64,000 bases of DNA from the NCBI GenBank assembly GCA_944384925.1, contig CALWVF010000021.1:1-64000 (forward strand), given 5' to 3'. Origin of the DNA: an uncultured Clostridia bacterium. GTDB lineage: Bacteria > Bacillota > Clostridia > Oscillospirales > Acutalibacteraceae. Below the pieces are notes generated by a model. That model was not told the origin of the DNA. It was given only the letters and a program-made list of their open reading frames with translations, and searched no databases. The translations under genes were made by a program, and so were the position numbers. Numbering within the stretch: the stretch's first letter is position 1; every line of letters begins with the position of its first letter. Of the stretch, positions 9,164 to 19,752 are shown piece after piece.

Positions 9164-10372
9164 ATGAGAAAAATATTTCGTTCGTTAGTAATTGAGTTAT
9201 CATTCGTACTTGCACTTTTGATTTGCTTTACGTCTGCGTGTTATGCCCAAAAAAATTTTTATTGTCCACTTACGTCCAAAAAAATTTTAGGATATGAAGT
9301 TCCAGCTTGCGGAAAAGATCCAGAAAGTTTGGCCTTCTCTGAATTAACAGCTCGTGATGGATTTTCAGGTGAAATTGATTTTAGCAAGGTTATAATTTCA
9401 AAAAAAGAATTTGAAGAAAAATATTTACCAAAATATATAAATAGGTTTGATAATTCTAAATATGGAAAATGCTCAAGTAGACTTTGGTTTCTGACATATG
9501 AATTTAGAAAGCAAGAAAATGTGAGACTAAATGATTTTGACGCAGATTTATTTATTAAAGAATTTATGAGTAAGAATCCAAAAAATGAAATTGCAACTAT
9601 GAATGACTTGTTGGAGACAATGTTTATTCCAAAACTCTTTGAAAATACATCAAGCTCAATTGATTCAGGTGAATGCTTAATTTCAATGGATATGGATAGT
9701 GAATCTATAATTCCAACAGATTCGGACACAACAAGTTCAGACGAAATGCTAGCTTTAATAGATGCTCATAGTACACTAATAACAATGTCACCAATCGGTT
9801 CACCAGATATAGGTATGAATATAAAAGGCGTCTTGGATGATACAATTTTTCAACCAATAAAAAATGAAAATCAAACACTTACGCAAATAAAAGAAATTTA
9901 TAAACAATTGTTATGTGAATTAATATTTGATGAGCAAGTTGGAAATGAAATAGACCGTTTAAGTGAAGGTAAAACTTTAGGAGACACTTTCAAAATGGAT
10001 ATTGAAGCAACCAAAACCTTGAAAAAAGGTGTTTGCAGACAGTTTGCTAACAGACTTATAAGTGAGCTTTATGAAATAGGCGTTAAAGCTCATAACTTAA
10101 TTATTATAAATGCAGATGGTACATCTCATATCGCTGTCTTATATGAAGTAAACAAGCAAAATTATGTAGCAGATTTGTCACGAGAAATTCAATATTGCGA
10201 AGCATTTCCGTACTTTTATAATAAAAGTACACCTATTTTAAATGCTACGCCTTTAGAAAATTATATAGATATGAATAAAGATGCAAAATCAATAGCATTT
10301 TGTGATGAAGTCCTTACTGATAATCAAAAAACATTTTTTACAGCTAATTTTGTACCTCTGTATTCTGTATAA
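9164..10372 (+). CDS. Secreted transglutaminase-like protein
   Basis: A 402-residue exported protein with a signal peptide (1-28, ending CYA-Q) and no other membrane segment. The C-terminal third has a transglutaminase/papain-like triad: Cys in KKGVCRQFAN near 290, His in GTSHIAVLYE near 321 and Asp in YVADLSRE near 336. Such domains cleave or cross-link peptides. The N-terminal 260 residues are unrecognised, with Asp/Ser-rich stretches near 175-195. Start follows AAGGAG. It has a consensus promoter and its own terminator, so it is a well-expressed single-gene unit. The triad is clear; the target is unknown. Confidence 0.75.
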   Translation: MRKIFRSLVIELSFVLALLICFTSACYAQKNFYCPLTSKKILGYEVPACGKDPESLAFSELTARDGFSGEIDFSKVIISKKEFEEKYLPKYINRFDNSKYGKCSSRLWFLTYEFRKQENVRLNDFDADLFIKEFMSKNPKNEIATMNDLLETMFIPKLFENTSSSIDSGECLISMDMDSESIIPTDSDTTSSDEMLALIDAHSTLITMSPIGSPDIGMNIKGVLDDTIFQPIKNENQTLTQIKEIYKQLLCELIFDEQVGNEIDRLSEGKTLGDTFKMDIEATKTLKKGVCRQFANRLISELYEIGVKAHNLIIINADGTSHIAVLYEVNKQNYVADLSREIQYCEAFPYFYNKSTPILNATPLENYIDMNKDAKSIAFCDEVLTDNQKTFFTANFVPLYSV

Positions 10373-10396
10373 GCCATTGTAATGGCCCCTTTTTAA
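10373..10396 (+). terminator. Rho-independent terminator
   Basis: GCCATT-GT-AATGGC followed by CCCTTTTT directly after the stop codon. Confidence 0.8.
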
Positions 10397-10574
10397 AAAG
10401 CGATAATTTATACTGCTAAATGCTGATATATTTTATCGCTTAAGTTCTATAAAATAATTTCCTTTTAATAAACTGTACCAAGTGACGAATTTTGTAAAAT
10501 TTAGATCTAATTTAGGCTAGCAGACAAAAGATATAATGTTATTATTTCAATTGTATTAAAAAGGAGAGATTAAT

Positions 10575-11009
10575 ATGGTAAATGATGATACAATAAAATT
10601 ATTAGATGAATGTAATGCCGGGGTAAAAATGGGAGTTGCTTCTCTCGACGAAGTTATGGACCATGTTAAAAGTGAAGATATGAAAAAAGCCTTAAATAAA
10701 TGCAAAGATGAACATGCAAGACTTGGTAATGAAACTCATGAATTACTAAATAAATACAATAATTCCGATAAAGAACCAAGCCCTATTGCAAAAGGTATGT
10801 CTTGGATGAAGACAAACATGAAACTTGCTATGAATGAATCCGACAACACTATTGCCGATGTGATTACTGATGGATGTAACATGGGCATAAAATCTCTATA
10901 TAGATATTTAAATAAATATCAAGCAGCAGAAGAAAACGTAGTAGACATTACTAAGCGTCTTATAGAGTTAGAGGAAAATTTAGTTATCGAACTAAGACAC
11001 TATTTATAA
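10575..11009 (+). CDS. Ferritin-like helical protein (DUF2383 type)
   Basis: A 144-residue soluble protein predicted to be a four-helix bundle. Acidic and His residues recur along the helices (DEVMDHVKSEDMKKALNKC, KDEHARLGNETHELLNKY), as in DUF2383/ferritin-like stress proteins. No signal peptide. AAGGAG precedes the ATG and a terminator follows. A metal or stress function is inferred only from this resemblance. Confidence 0.6.
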   Translation: MVNDDTIKLLDECNAGVKMGVASLDEVMDHVKSEDMKKALNKCKDEHARLGNETHELLNKYNNSDKEPSPIAKGMSWMKTNMKLAMNESDNTIADVITDGCNMGIKSLYRYLNKYQAAEENVVDITKRLIELEENLVIELRHYL

Positions 11010-11041
11010 TTCAATCTTAATATTTATGTTATTAACATTTC

Positions 11042-11090
11042 AGATCCTATAATGGTGGTTTTATAAATCACCTTATAGGGTCTTGTTTTT
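11042..11090 (+). terminator. Rho-independent terminator
   Basis: AGATCCTATAA.GGTG pairs with CACC.TATAGGGTCT over about 14 bp and is followed by TTGTTTTT. Confidence 0.8.
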
Positions 11091-11206
11091 ACCTTGAAAA
11101 TAAAATCATAATTAAAAAATATTTATTATGTATTATATTATACAGATTATATTTTCACTTTTCAGAAAAATCATTATTATTACTAATCAATATAACCTCA
11201 CAATGC

Positions 11207-11240
11207 AAAAATGCTTTACTTAATATGAAGTAAAGCATTT
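11207..11240. terminator. Bidirectional terminator, mainly for gap
   Basis: AAATGCTTTACTT and AAGTAAAGCATTT form a 13-bp stem with T-runs on both strands, just downstream of gap on the minus strand. Confidence 0.8.
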
Positions 11241-11258
11241 TAATTTTTACAAAAATAC

Positions 11259-12335
<1,077 letters not shown>

Positions 12336-12390
12336 CTATCTTTAAAATACAAGCTTAAAACATTTTATAAAAAGTAGTATCAGGAAAACA

Positions 12391-13296
12391 TTAAATATTA
12401 TTCATAAAATCATCGTCAAGCTTCGAATAAACTTCTTCAACCAGCCTATCTAGTTCTTTATCTCTCTCTTCATCTATTTCCGGTATTACTCGGTTATACT
12501 TTTCATTTTTCAGTATATATATCATATCCAATAAAATATATAATGATATAAGCAAATCTATTATACAGTCGATTGAATATCCAGTTGTATAATCCGGTAC
12601 TCCGGAAAACTTAAAATAAATGATCGATAAATTATACATTAAAGAAAATAAAATAGCTGGTATTCCAAACATAAATATATTTTTTACTACACCTTTATCT
12701 TGCAAAAATATAAACTGTTTCGCATTATTAAAAACAAATAATAACATAAATATATATTCAAAAATCACACAAATATATAACACATTTATTGGAGTTACTA
12801 CATGTTGAATTAAAAACAATGAAATTCTAATTATAAACCAGATTGATGGAATAAGACACAGCAAAGGAACTTTTTTAAATATATTTTTCCCCGAAAAAAA
12901 GCATATAGATGTAACTATAAAAGTTATACCAGCCAAAATAGAAAAAACACTTAAAAAAGTTAGTTTAAATAAAGTGGATAGTGACAAAGATGTTGACAAT
13001 GCAGACACTATCGCCGCTCCCCCGCTGCAAATAGCTAATAAACCTATTGATGTTGTAACCAATGAAATAGAAATATTGGGTAATATATTTCCATTACTAG
13101 GTACATTTTTTGATAAAAACGTACCTATAAACGCTGCTACAATAAAGAATATAGATGTAAATAAGCTAATATATAGCAAATTACTTCTAGACAAAGATGT
13201 AACCGACGATACAAATACCGGATCTACAATATAGCATATTTCAAAAGGAACTAAAGTTAAAATTCCAATTATTAAAACTATGATTGTATATTTCAT
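12391..13296 (-). CDS. Unrecognised polytopic membrane protein
   Basis: A 301-residue integral membrane protein with about eight hydrophobic helices and an acidic, probably cytosolic C-terminal tail (PEIDEERDKELDRLVEEVYSKLDDD). No family recognised; no kinase, transporter or protease motif seen. Start taken as the second ATG at 13296, since AAGG sits too close to the first at 13302. It diverges from spoIID, about 120 bp away, and has no terminator between it and gap, so some readthrough into gap is possible. Confidence 0.6.
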   Translation of the reverse strand: MKYTIIVLIIGILTLVPFEICYIVDPVFVSSVTSLSRSNLLYISLFTSIFFIVAAFIGTFLSKNVPSNGNILPNISISLVTTSIGLLAICSGGAAIVSALSTSLSLSTLFKLTFLSVFSILAGITFIVTSICFFSGKNIFKKVPLLCLIPSIWFIIRISLFLIQHVVTPINVLYICVIFEYIFMLLFVFNNAKQFIFLQDKGVVKNIFMFGIPAILFSLMYNLSIIYFKFSGVPDYTTGYSIDCIIDLLISLYILLDMIYILKNEKYNRVIPEIDEERDKELDRLVEEVYSKLDDDFMNNI

Positions 13297-13418
13297 TTTC
13301 ATCCTTCAGCCCCCATTAAATTAACATATAAATATTTTAAATCAACTAAAATCTAATGTCAATATTGTGCATGCACAGTAAACTATATTAAAAATATGAG
13401 TAATAGGAGAAAATAAAG

Positions 13419-14447
13419 ATGCAAAATGTATTTATATGCTTAATAATATTAGTGTTTATCACGATAACAATCCCTTTTTTGTCTATAAAAAGCGATTCAA
13501 GAAAAAACCAGCCCCAAAATCTCTACTCAAATTTTAAAAATAAAAAATCATATGTGAAAAATCAACACATAAAACAAGATATTGGCTTTAAAATCCTAGA
13601 TGAAGCCTCCGGAAATATAATTGATGTTAAAGATTTAGATTTTATATATGGAACGGTTGCTTGTGAGATGCCTCCTAGCTTTTCAGATGAAGCTATAAAG
13701 GCTCAAGCTGTTGCTGCTTATACATATTATTGTCGGCTAAGAAGCAAGGAAACCCAGTCACCATCTAAAAATTTAAATGGCGCCTATTTCACTGCAAACA
13801 TAGCTAACTGGAAAATTTATACTACCAAAGAGCAAATGCAAAAACGTTGGGGGAAAAATTTCGATACTTTATACAGTAAAATTACCAGTAACGTAGACTG
13901 TGTTTATGGAGAAGTATTGCAAGAAAACGGTGAATTCATTTTATCTGCATATCATGCAATATCAGGAGGTCAAACAGAAAAGTCCTCAGATGTTTTTGGT
14001 GGAGAGCTAAAATACTTAACATCAGTGCCTAGTCCAGGCGACCTATATGCACCAAATTATAAAACCTCTGCAGAGTTTTCTAAAGAAGAATTTAAGTCTA
14101 AGCTATTAAACAAATGGAAGGATATCACATTAGGTGAAAATCCGGAAAAATGGATTTCCGGTACTAACCGTACAGAATCAGGAATGGTAAAGTTCATAAC
14201 AATAGGCTCTAAAGAAGTTAAGGGAACAGAAATTAGAGAATTATTCAACTTACGTTCAGCAGACTTTGATATAAACTATACCGACAATAAATTTATTTTT
14301 ACAGTACGTGGTTATGGCCATGGTGTGGGCATGAGCCAATACGGTGCCGAATATATGGCAAAACAAGGAGCAGATTATAAACAAATATTAAGTTGGTATT
14401 ATCCAAATACAACAATATGTAATATCAATGAAATAAACCATAACTAA
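13419..14447 (+). CDS. spoIID: SpoIID/LytB-domain protein
   Basis: A 342-residue membrane-anchored protein of the SpoIID family, a lytic transglycosylase acting with SpoIIP on septal peptidoglycan during engulfment. N-terminal membrane helix (3-22). The family core is clear: YGTVACEMPPSFSDEAIKAQ near 80-100, AVAAYTYYCRLR, and the C-terminal GYGHGVGMSQYGA near 300-312, then WYYPNT. AGGAG lies upstream. It supports the view that the organism sporulates. The neighbours are not engulfment genes, so it is not part of a spoIID-spoIIIQ cluster. Confidence 0.9.
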   Translation: MQNVFICLIILVFITITIPFLSIKSDSRKNQPQNLYSNFKNKKSYVKNQHIKQDIGFKILDEASGNIIDVKDLDFIYGTVACEMPPSFSDEAIKAQAVAAYTYYCRLRSKETQSPSKNLNGAYFTANIANWKIYTTKEQMQKRWGKNFDTLYSKITSNVDCVYGEVLQENGEFILSAYHAISGGQTEKSSDVFGGELKYLTSVPSPGDLYAPNYKTSAEFSKEEFKSKLLNKWKDITLGENPEKWISGTNRTESGMVKFITIGSKEVKGTEIRELFNLRSADFDINYTDNKFIFTVRGYGHGVGMSQYGAEYMAKQGADYKQILSWYYPNTTICNINEINHN

Positions 14448-14492
14448 GTCTTTCTCTAGAATTGCTATATATTTAACTTTCAGAATAATCTA

Positions 14493-14972
14493 TTATTGAC
14501 ATTTTAGGGCCAGGTTAATAACTGACAACCCATTACTTTTTGCGTATTTAACTGTATATGCGGTTCCCCCAGAGTGCTTGGTTAAATAACAAATACAATA
14601 GCTGCTGTAATCAACTAAATTACGATTTCGCTTATGCATACAACCATATGTATACTTATCTGAAATATAAATATATTCGTTACAGGCATTTTTGATACTT
14701 TCATATTTTGCTTTATCGTTTTCAGACCAACTATTAGTTTGAGTTTTACATGGTAGAACAAGAATAAGCTTAATTTGTGGATATACTTTCCTTAGCTCAA
14801 GCACAGATTGGGCAGCCATGGTGTCAAATCCTAATGCGCCGCCAGCCCTAAAATATATAACATCTTGATGAATCATATTAGTAATTTCTAATTTAAGATG
14901 CTCTTCAATATTTTTGTATTGCTCGAGCGGTATTTTTCTGTGCCCTGTAAAACAGCATGTTTGTTTTTTCAT
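14493..14972 (-). CDS. SLOG superfamily protein (DUF1273/YpsA-like)
   Basis: A 159-residue Rossmann-like protein of the SLOG superfamily, proposed to bind nucleotide or NAD-derived ligands. Motifs: CCFTGHRKIP at the N-terminus, FRAGGALGFDTMAAQ near 48-62, KLILVLPC near 78, YGCMHKRNRNLVDYS near 117-131. It is a close paralogue of 60345-60827. The start at 14972 follows AAAGGGATG; the longer frame to 15032 has no site. It is divergent from a ribbon-helix-helix regulator gene 96 bp away, which may control it. Confidence 0.8.
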   Translation of the reverse strand: MKKQTCCFTGHRKIPLEQYKNIEEHLKLEITNMIHQDVIYFRAGGALGFDTMAAQSVLELRKVYPQIKLILVLPCKTQTNSWSENDKAKYESIKNACNEYIYISDKYTYGCMHKRNRNLVDYSSYCICYLTKHSGGTAYTVKYAKSNGLSVINLALKCQ

Positions 14973-15067
14973 ACAATCATCCCTTTGTATTCTAATTTGT
15001 ATTCTTATATTGAATCTATATTTAGAATGCAATAACGCATATACTTATTGCAAGAGGTGATTATAAT

Positions 15068-15256
15068 ATGTCAGATTTTATTCCAAAGCAATATAAAAAA
15101 GAACCAATTACAATTCGTATGGATCTTGAAAAGTTAGAAAAAATAGATAAACTGGCATCAAAATACTATTTAAGCAGAAGTGAGTTTATAAATCAATGTA
15201 TAAATTATACACTTGATCACATACCAAATTTAGAAAAACAAGTTACCGAGGAATAA
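15068..15256 (+). CDS. Ribbon-helix-helix (CopG-like) DNA-binding protein
   Basis: A 62-residue protein with the RHH pattern: strand PITIRMDLEKLEKIDKLASK followed by the helix YYLSRSEFINQCINYTL. Dimers of this fold bind DNA with the N-terminal strand. AAGAGGTGA precedes the ATG. It lies head-to-head with the SLOG gene, so the likely operator is in the 14973-15067 gap. It could also be the antitoxin-like half of an unpaired module, but no toxin is next to it. Confidence 0.8.
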   Translation: MSDFIPKQYKKEPITIRMDLEKLEKIDKLASKYYLSRSEFINQCINYTLDHIPNLEKQVTEE

Positions 15257-15279
15257 AATCCTTTCGGCAACTTGTTTTT
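15238..15279 (+). terminator. Rho-independent terminator
   Basis: ACAAGTTACCGA pairs with TCGGCAACTTGT (one mismatch), then TTTTTA. It overlaps the last codons of the RHH gene. Confidence 0.8.
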
Positions 15280-15375
15280 ATTTATATATTCTATAAAACA
15301 ATTTTCACACTACTCTTTGTGTTTACAATTGTTCCTTTTTATATTATATCAAAAATATTATCTTCAAAATCTCAC

Positions 15376-15978
15376 TTACTCAATTGTAAATCTCCAAAGT
15401 CTATTTCTGTCTCTTTCATCCGCATAGTCAATGCCTATGCGTTTAGAGGAATTATAATTGCATTTATATCCATCAGATTCCAGCCACAATTTCTCAGATT
15501 TTACTAAATCCTCGGCATTTAATGTCTTATCAATAAATAGTGCCTTTGTGAGTTTCCCCGGACCATCAAATACTTTCCCTTCTTCTAAGTTATTAAAAGT
15601 TTCTATACTGCTATGATTAAAAACTTCATCATTCACACCCCTATTGTTAGATATAACAGTATTAGAAACCACAATCCCACCACGTATTAAAACCGCTTCC
15701 GGGAAATTTTTTTCACCCGACACAATGTTAAGCATATGGTGAATTCCATAGCAAAGATATACATAAGCATAGCCTCCAGTGTTATACATTATCTCTGTGC
15801 GCTTAGTTTTCCCTCTATAAGCATGGCAAGCTGTATCATCTTCACCTCGATATGCTTCCGTTTCTATTATTCTAAATCTAACAATCCTCTCTCCTATACA
15901 TCTGCAGATACACATTCCCAATAATTTTGGAGCCAATTCGACAGCTCCTTGCCTATAAAACTCTCTCGATAATCTCAT
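15376..15978 (-). CDS. mpg: DNA-3-methyladenine glycosylase (AAG/MPG family)
   Basis: A 200-residue base-excision repair enzyme that flips and removes alkylated purines. Family signature: LAPKLLGM.., RIIETEAYRGEDDTACHAYRGKT near 36-58 with the catalytic Glu, MYNTGGYAYVYLCYGIHHMLNIV near 64-86, and DGPGKLTKAL near 148. Length is normal for bacterial MPG. GAGGTT lies ahead of the ATG. Monocistronic as far as can be seen. Confidence 0.93.
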   Translation of the reverse strand: MRLSREFYRQGAVELAPKLLGMCICRCIGERIVRFRIIETEAYRGEDDTACHAYRGKTKRTEIMYNTGGYAYVYLCYGIHHMLNIVSGEKNFPEAVLIRGGIVVSNTVISNNRGVNDEVFNHSSIETFNNLEEGKVFDGPGKLTKALFIDKTLNAEDLVKSEKLWLESDGYKCNYNSSKRIGIDYADERDRNRLWRFTIE

Positions 15979-16140
15979 AATTTTAACCTCTTCATCTGTT
16001 TATATATTTTAAATTAATACATAGATTTTAATATATAAACATTTTTTCGTCAAATTGATTTTCCAACAAGATATTTTTGTGTTGTGTCTTATCATCAAAC
16101 ATATTATTAACACAAAACTATCGTTAATATTTACACACAT

Positions 16141-16180
16141 AAAGGCTAAAAAACAGAATAAATCTATTTTTTAGCCTTAC
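16141..16180 (-). terminator. Terminator of the hydrogenase operon
   Basis: AAGGCTAAAAA and TTTTTAGCCTT form an 11-bp stem just after the hydA stop on the minus strand. Confidence 0.75.
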
Positions 16181-16191
16181 TTATTGTTATT

Positions 16192-17931
16192 TTAAAACTT
16201 GTTTCTCTTAGTATAGTTGGTATGTAGCACCTCATGAGCTTTCTCGCTTCCAGGATTATCTAAAAACTCATCATATATCATTTTAATCGCTTGATTTTCA
16301 TGCGCCTTTCTTAGAGGTAAATTTTTATCCTCACTATAAATAGCTTTCATACGCTTACCTATAATATCATTGATTTGCCTTGTGTAAGAATTGTGTATCG
16401 GCTGACCCCCACCATTAATGCATCCCCCAGGGCAGCACATTACCTCTATAAAACTATATTTAGATTCACCACTTCTTATCTCATCTAAAATTTCAGGCAC
16501 ATTTTCTAATCCATTTACAACAGCAACACTTATATTTTTACCTGATATATTATAAACCGCTTCCTTTACTCCCTTATTTCCTCTCACCTCAGTGTAATCC
16601 ACTCTATCGATTGGTTTGCCTTCTAAAGCCTCTTCAAGTGTTCTTAAAGCGGCCTCCATTACTCCGCCTGTAACACCAAAAATTACCCCTGCGCCTGTTG
16701 AATCACCTAAAATAGAATCAAATTCCTCATCTTGCAGCAACTCAAAATCAATATTAGCGCACTTTATTAGCCTAGCTAATTCCCGAGTAGTAATAGATAT
16801 ATCTGTATCTGGAAAACCAGACGCAGCTTGATTTTCTCTTGTTATCTCAAACTTCTTAGCTGTGCAAGGCATAACGCTAACCACAACTATATCTTTTACA
16901 CTTATATTAAATTTTTGCGCATACCATGTTTTTATAATAGCGCCAGTCATCTGTTGCGGCGATTTACATGTTGATAAATTTGGTATTAAATCAGGATAAT
17001 TATACTCACAATATTTTACCCAGCCTGGTGAACACGAAGTTATCATAGGTAACTTTCCATTATTCTGAAACCTATCTAAAAATTCATACGCCTCTTCCAT
17101 TATAGTTAAATCAGCACCAAAATCTGTATCGAAAACCTTATCAAATCCTATTCTACGAAGTGCCGCAACCATTTTGCCCTTCACATTCGTCCCTATTGGC
17201 ATTCCAAAGCATTCCCCTAAAGTAGCCCGAATAGACGGAGCTGTATTCACAATAACATATTTATTTTCATTGTAAATTGCTTTCATTACTTCATCACATG
17301 AATCTTTTTCCGATAATGCGCCTGTTGGGCAACTAGCTATGCATTGACCGCACGAAACACAACTTCTATCTGAAAGATCCTTTTCAAATGCACAGCCAAC
17401 TTTTGTATCAAATCCACGTTCATTAACATTTATAACTCCAACATTTTGCTTTTTACATGCCGCAACGCATCTTCGGCAAAGAACACATTTATTATTATCT
17501 CTAACTAAATGTATTGCACTTTCATCTTTTATAAACCTTATTTTTTCTCCTTTAAATCTGTTCTCATCGTCTATTCCAAAGTCACTACATAACTTTTGGA
17601 GTTCACAATTTCCATTCCTTATACACGATAAACACTTTTTATCGTGTGTAGATAAAATTAACTCTAAAGTTATTTTTCTCGAATCACGAATAAATTGTGT
17701 ATTTGTATATACTTCCATTCCTTCACTCACTGGGTAAACACAAGAAGCTACTAACGATTTTAAACCCTTTACCTCTACAACACATATACGACAAGCTCCT
17801 ATTTGATTCACATCTTTTAAAAAGCAAAGGGTTGGAATATGTATTCCAGCAACAATAGAAGCCTGAAGAATTGTCGTATTTTCAGGAACAGATACCTTAA
17901 CTCCATCTATCTTTAAATTGACCATCTTCAT
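16192..17931 (-). CDS. hydA: [FeFe] hydrogenase catalytic subunit HydA
   Basis: A 579-residue group A hydrogenase reducing protons at the H-cluster. In order: 2Fe-2S domain (Cys 36, 47, 50, 64), His-Cys3 4Fe-4S site (HDKKCLSCIRNGNCELQKLC near 95-114), two 4Fe-4S sets (CVLCRRCVAAC and CVSCGQCIASCP near 147-205), then the H-cluster motifs TSCSPGW, MPCTAKKFE and CCPGGCINGGGQP, all intact. It is last in the operon after the NuoF- and NuoE-like subunits, the layout of trimeric NADH/ferredoxin-dependent bifurcating or confurcating enzymes. The intact Cys ligands argue for activity. Maturases HydEFG are not in this window. Confidence 0.95.
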   Translation of the reverse strand: MKMVNLKIDGVKVSVPENTTILQASIVAGIHIPTLCFLKDVNQIGACRICVVEVKGLKSLVASCVYPVSEGMEVYTNTQFIRDSRKITLELILSTHDKKCLSCIRNGNCELQKLCSDFGIDDENRFKGEKIRFIKDESAIHLVRDNNKCVLCRRCVAACKKQNVGVINVNERGFDTKVGCAFEKDLSDRSCVSCGQCIASCPTGALSEKDSCDEVMKAIYNENKYVIVNTAPSIRATLGECFGMPIGTNVKGKMVAALRRIGFDKVFDTDFGADLTIMEEAYEFLDRFQNNGKLPMITSCSPGWVKYCEYNYPDLIPNLSTCKSPQQMTGAIIKTWYAQKFNISVKDIVVVSVMPCTAKKFEITRENQAASGFPDTDISITTRELARLIKCANIDFELLQDEEFDSILGDSTGAGVIFGVTGGVMEAALRTLEEALEGKPIDRVDYTEVRGNKGVKEAVYNISGKNISVAVVNGLENVPEILDEIRSGESKYSFIEVMCCPGGCINGGGQPIHNSYTRQINDIIGKRMKAIYSEDKNLPLRKAHENQAIKMIYDEFLDNPGSEKAHEVLHTNYTKRNKF

Positions 17932-17948
17932 ATTTCAAACACCTATCT

Positions 17949-19736
17949 CTAATGTTTAATTATAGCATCAAACTTGCATTTTTGCATACAAATACCACAT
18001 TTTATGCATTTATCAGAGTCTATCTCATGCGGCATTCCAACAAAACCAGATATAGCACTAACAGGACAATTTCTTGCACATAATGTACATCCCTTACATT
18101 TACCTTCTATTATTTCATATCTAAGCAAACTCTTACATACACCGGCCTCACACTTTTTTTTGTTTACATGCATTTCATATTCATTCCTAAAACATTTTAA
18201 TGTAGATAACACTGGGTTAGGTGCTGTTTGACCTAATCCACACAGTGAATTGCTTTTTATGTAATAACACAATTTTTCCATTTTATCTATATCTTCTATG
18301 GTTCCGTTGCCACTTGTGATTTTGTTTAAAATTTCAAGCAATCTTTTTGTTCCTATTCTACAAGGTACACATTTACCGCACGACTCATCAACTGTAAATT
18401 CTAGAAAAAACTTTGCTATATCTACCATACAAGTGTCTTGATCCATAACAATAAGTCCACCTGAACCCATCATAGAGCCAATCGAAAGTAAATTATCATA
18501 GTCTATTGGTATATCTATATTCTCTATTGAAATGCACCCTCCAGATGGTCCTCCCGTTTGCGCGGCTTTAAATTTCTTGCCATTGGGAATTCCTCCGCCA
18601 ATCTCCTCCACAATCTCCCTCAAGGTTGTTCCCATTGGAACTTCCACTAAACCTGTATGGTTAATCTTTCCTCCTAATGCAAACACCTTCGTACCTTTAG
18701 ATTTTTCTGTTCCTATACTATTAAACCAACTTGCACCTTTCAATATTATTTGAGGTATATTAGCATAAGTTTCCACATTATTAAGAAGCGTTGGACAATC
18801 AAATAATCCTTTTACTGCTGGATATGGAGGACGTGGACGAGGTTCACCTCTTTTCCCGCTTATTGAAGACATTAAAGCTGTTTCTTCTCCACACACAAAA
18901 GCACCAGCCCCAAGCCTTAAATCTATATCGAAGTTAAATCCAGAGCTAAAAATATCTTGACCAAGCAAACCATAATTTCTTGCTTGTTCAATAGCAATAT
19001 TTAACCTTTTAACAGCAATCGGGTATTCTGCTCTTACATATATAAAACCCTTATTTGCGCCTATTGCATACCCGGCAATTGCCATTGACTCAATAACAGA
19101 ATGAGGATCTCCTTCTAAAATAGCACGATCCATAAAAGCCCCTGGATCTCCTTCGTCTGCATTACAACAAACATACTTTTGCTCCGCTTCACTTTTCGCT
19201 GTCAATTCCCACTTAACTCCAGTTGGAAATCCTCCACCTCCTCTACCTCTAAGATCAGACATTTTTATTTCTTCAATAACATCTCTTGGTGACATCTTTC
19301 CCAACACCCTGCCCAATGCACAATATCCATCCATAGCGATATATTCATCTATACTCTCTGGATTTATTAATCCACAATTTTTCAGTACAATTCTCTTTTG
19401 CTTAGAATAAAAAGCTGTCTCATTTAAAGATTTTATCTTCTCCCCATCTAATGTTTCTTTATATAACAGCCTTTTAACAACTCTGCCCTTTAAAAGATGT
19501 TCTTCTACAATCTCAGCTATATCATCAACCTGAACCATACTATAAAAACTTCCCTCAGGATATACAATCATTATCGGACCTAATGAACACAAACCAAAAC
19601 AACCAGTTTTTATTACATTAACTTCTTGCTCTAATCCTCTAATTTTTATTTCTTTCCACAATTTCGATATAATCTTCTCGCTACCTGAAGATGTACAGCC
19701 TGTACCACCGCAAACAAGAATATTAGAACGATACAC
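17949..19736 (-). CDS. hydB: Hydrogenase NuoF-like diaphorase subunit HydB
   Basis: A 595-residue flavoprotein passing electrons between NADH and the iron-sulfur chain. N-terminal thioredoxin-like 2Fe-2S domain (CGGTGCTSSG near 9-18, CFGLC near 46), then the NuoF core with the NADH/FMN glycine-rich segments RGRGGGGFPTG near 163 and GAGAYVCGEETAL-type near 275, a 4Fe-4S site (SCGKCVPCRIGT near 455), and a C-terminal ferredoxin with two CxxCxxC sets. GTG start at 19736 follows GGAGGACTACTT. The gene ends 17 bp before hydA. This fusion is characteristic of bifurcating HydB rather than complex I NuoF. Confidence 0.93.
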   Translation of the reverse strand: MYRSNILVCGGTGCTSSGSEKIISKLWKEIKIRGLEQEVNVIKTGCFGLCSLGPIMIVYPEGSFYSMVQVDDIAEIVEEHLLKGRVVKRLLYKETLDGEKIKSLNETAFYSKQKRIVLKNCGLINPESIDEYIAMDGYCALGRVLGKMSPRDVIEEIKMSDLRGRGGGGFPTGVKWELTAKSEAEQKYVCCNADEGDPGAFMDRAILEGDPHSVIESMAIAGYAIGANKGFIYVRAEYPIAVKRLNIAIEQARNYGLLGQDIFSSGFNFDIDLRLGAGAFVCGEETALMSSISGKRGEPRPRPPYPAVKGLFDCPTLLNNVETYANIPQIILKGASWFNSIGTEKSKGTKVFALGGKINHTGLVEVPMGTTLREIVEEIGGGIPNGKKFKAAQTGGPSGGCISIENIDIPIDYDNLLSIGSMMGSGGLIVMDQDTCMVDIAKFFLEFTVDESCGKCVPCRIGTKRLLEILNKITSGNGTIEDIDKMEKLCYYIKSNSLCGLGQTAPNPVLSTLKCFRNEYEMHVNKKKCEAGVCKSLLRYEIIEGKCKGCTLCARNCPVSAISGFVGMPHEIDSDKCIKCGICMQKCKFDAIIKH

Positions 19737-19752
19737 AAGTAGTCCTCCAATA

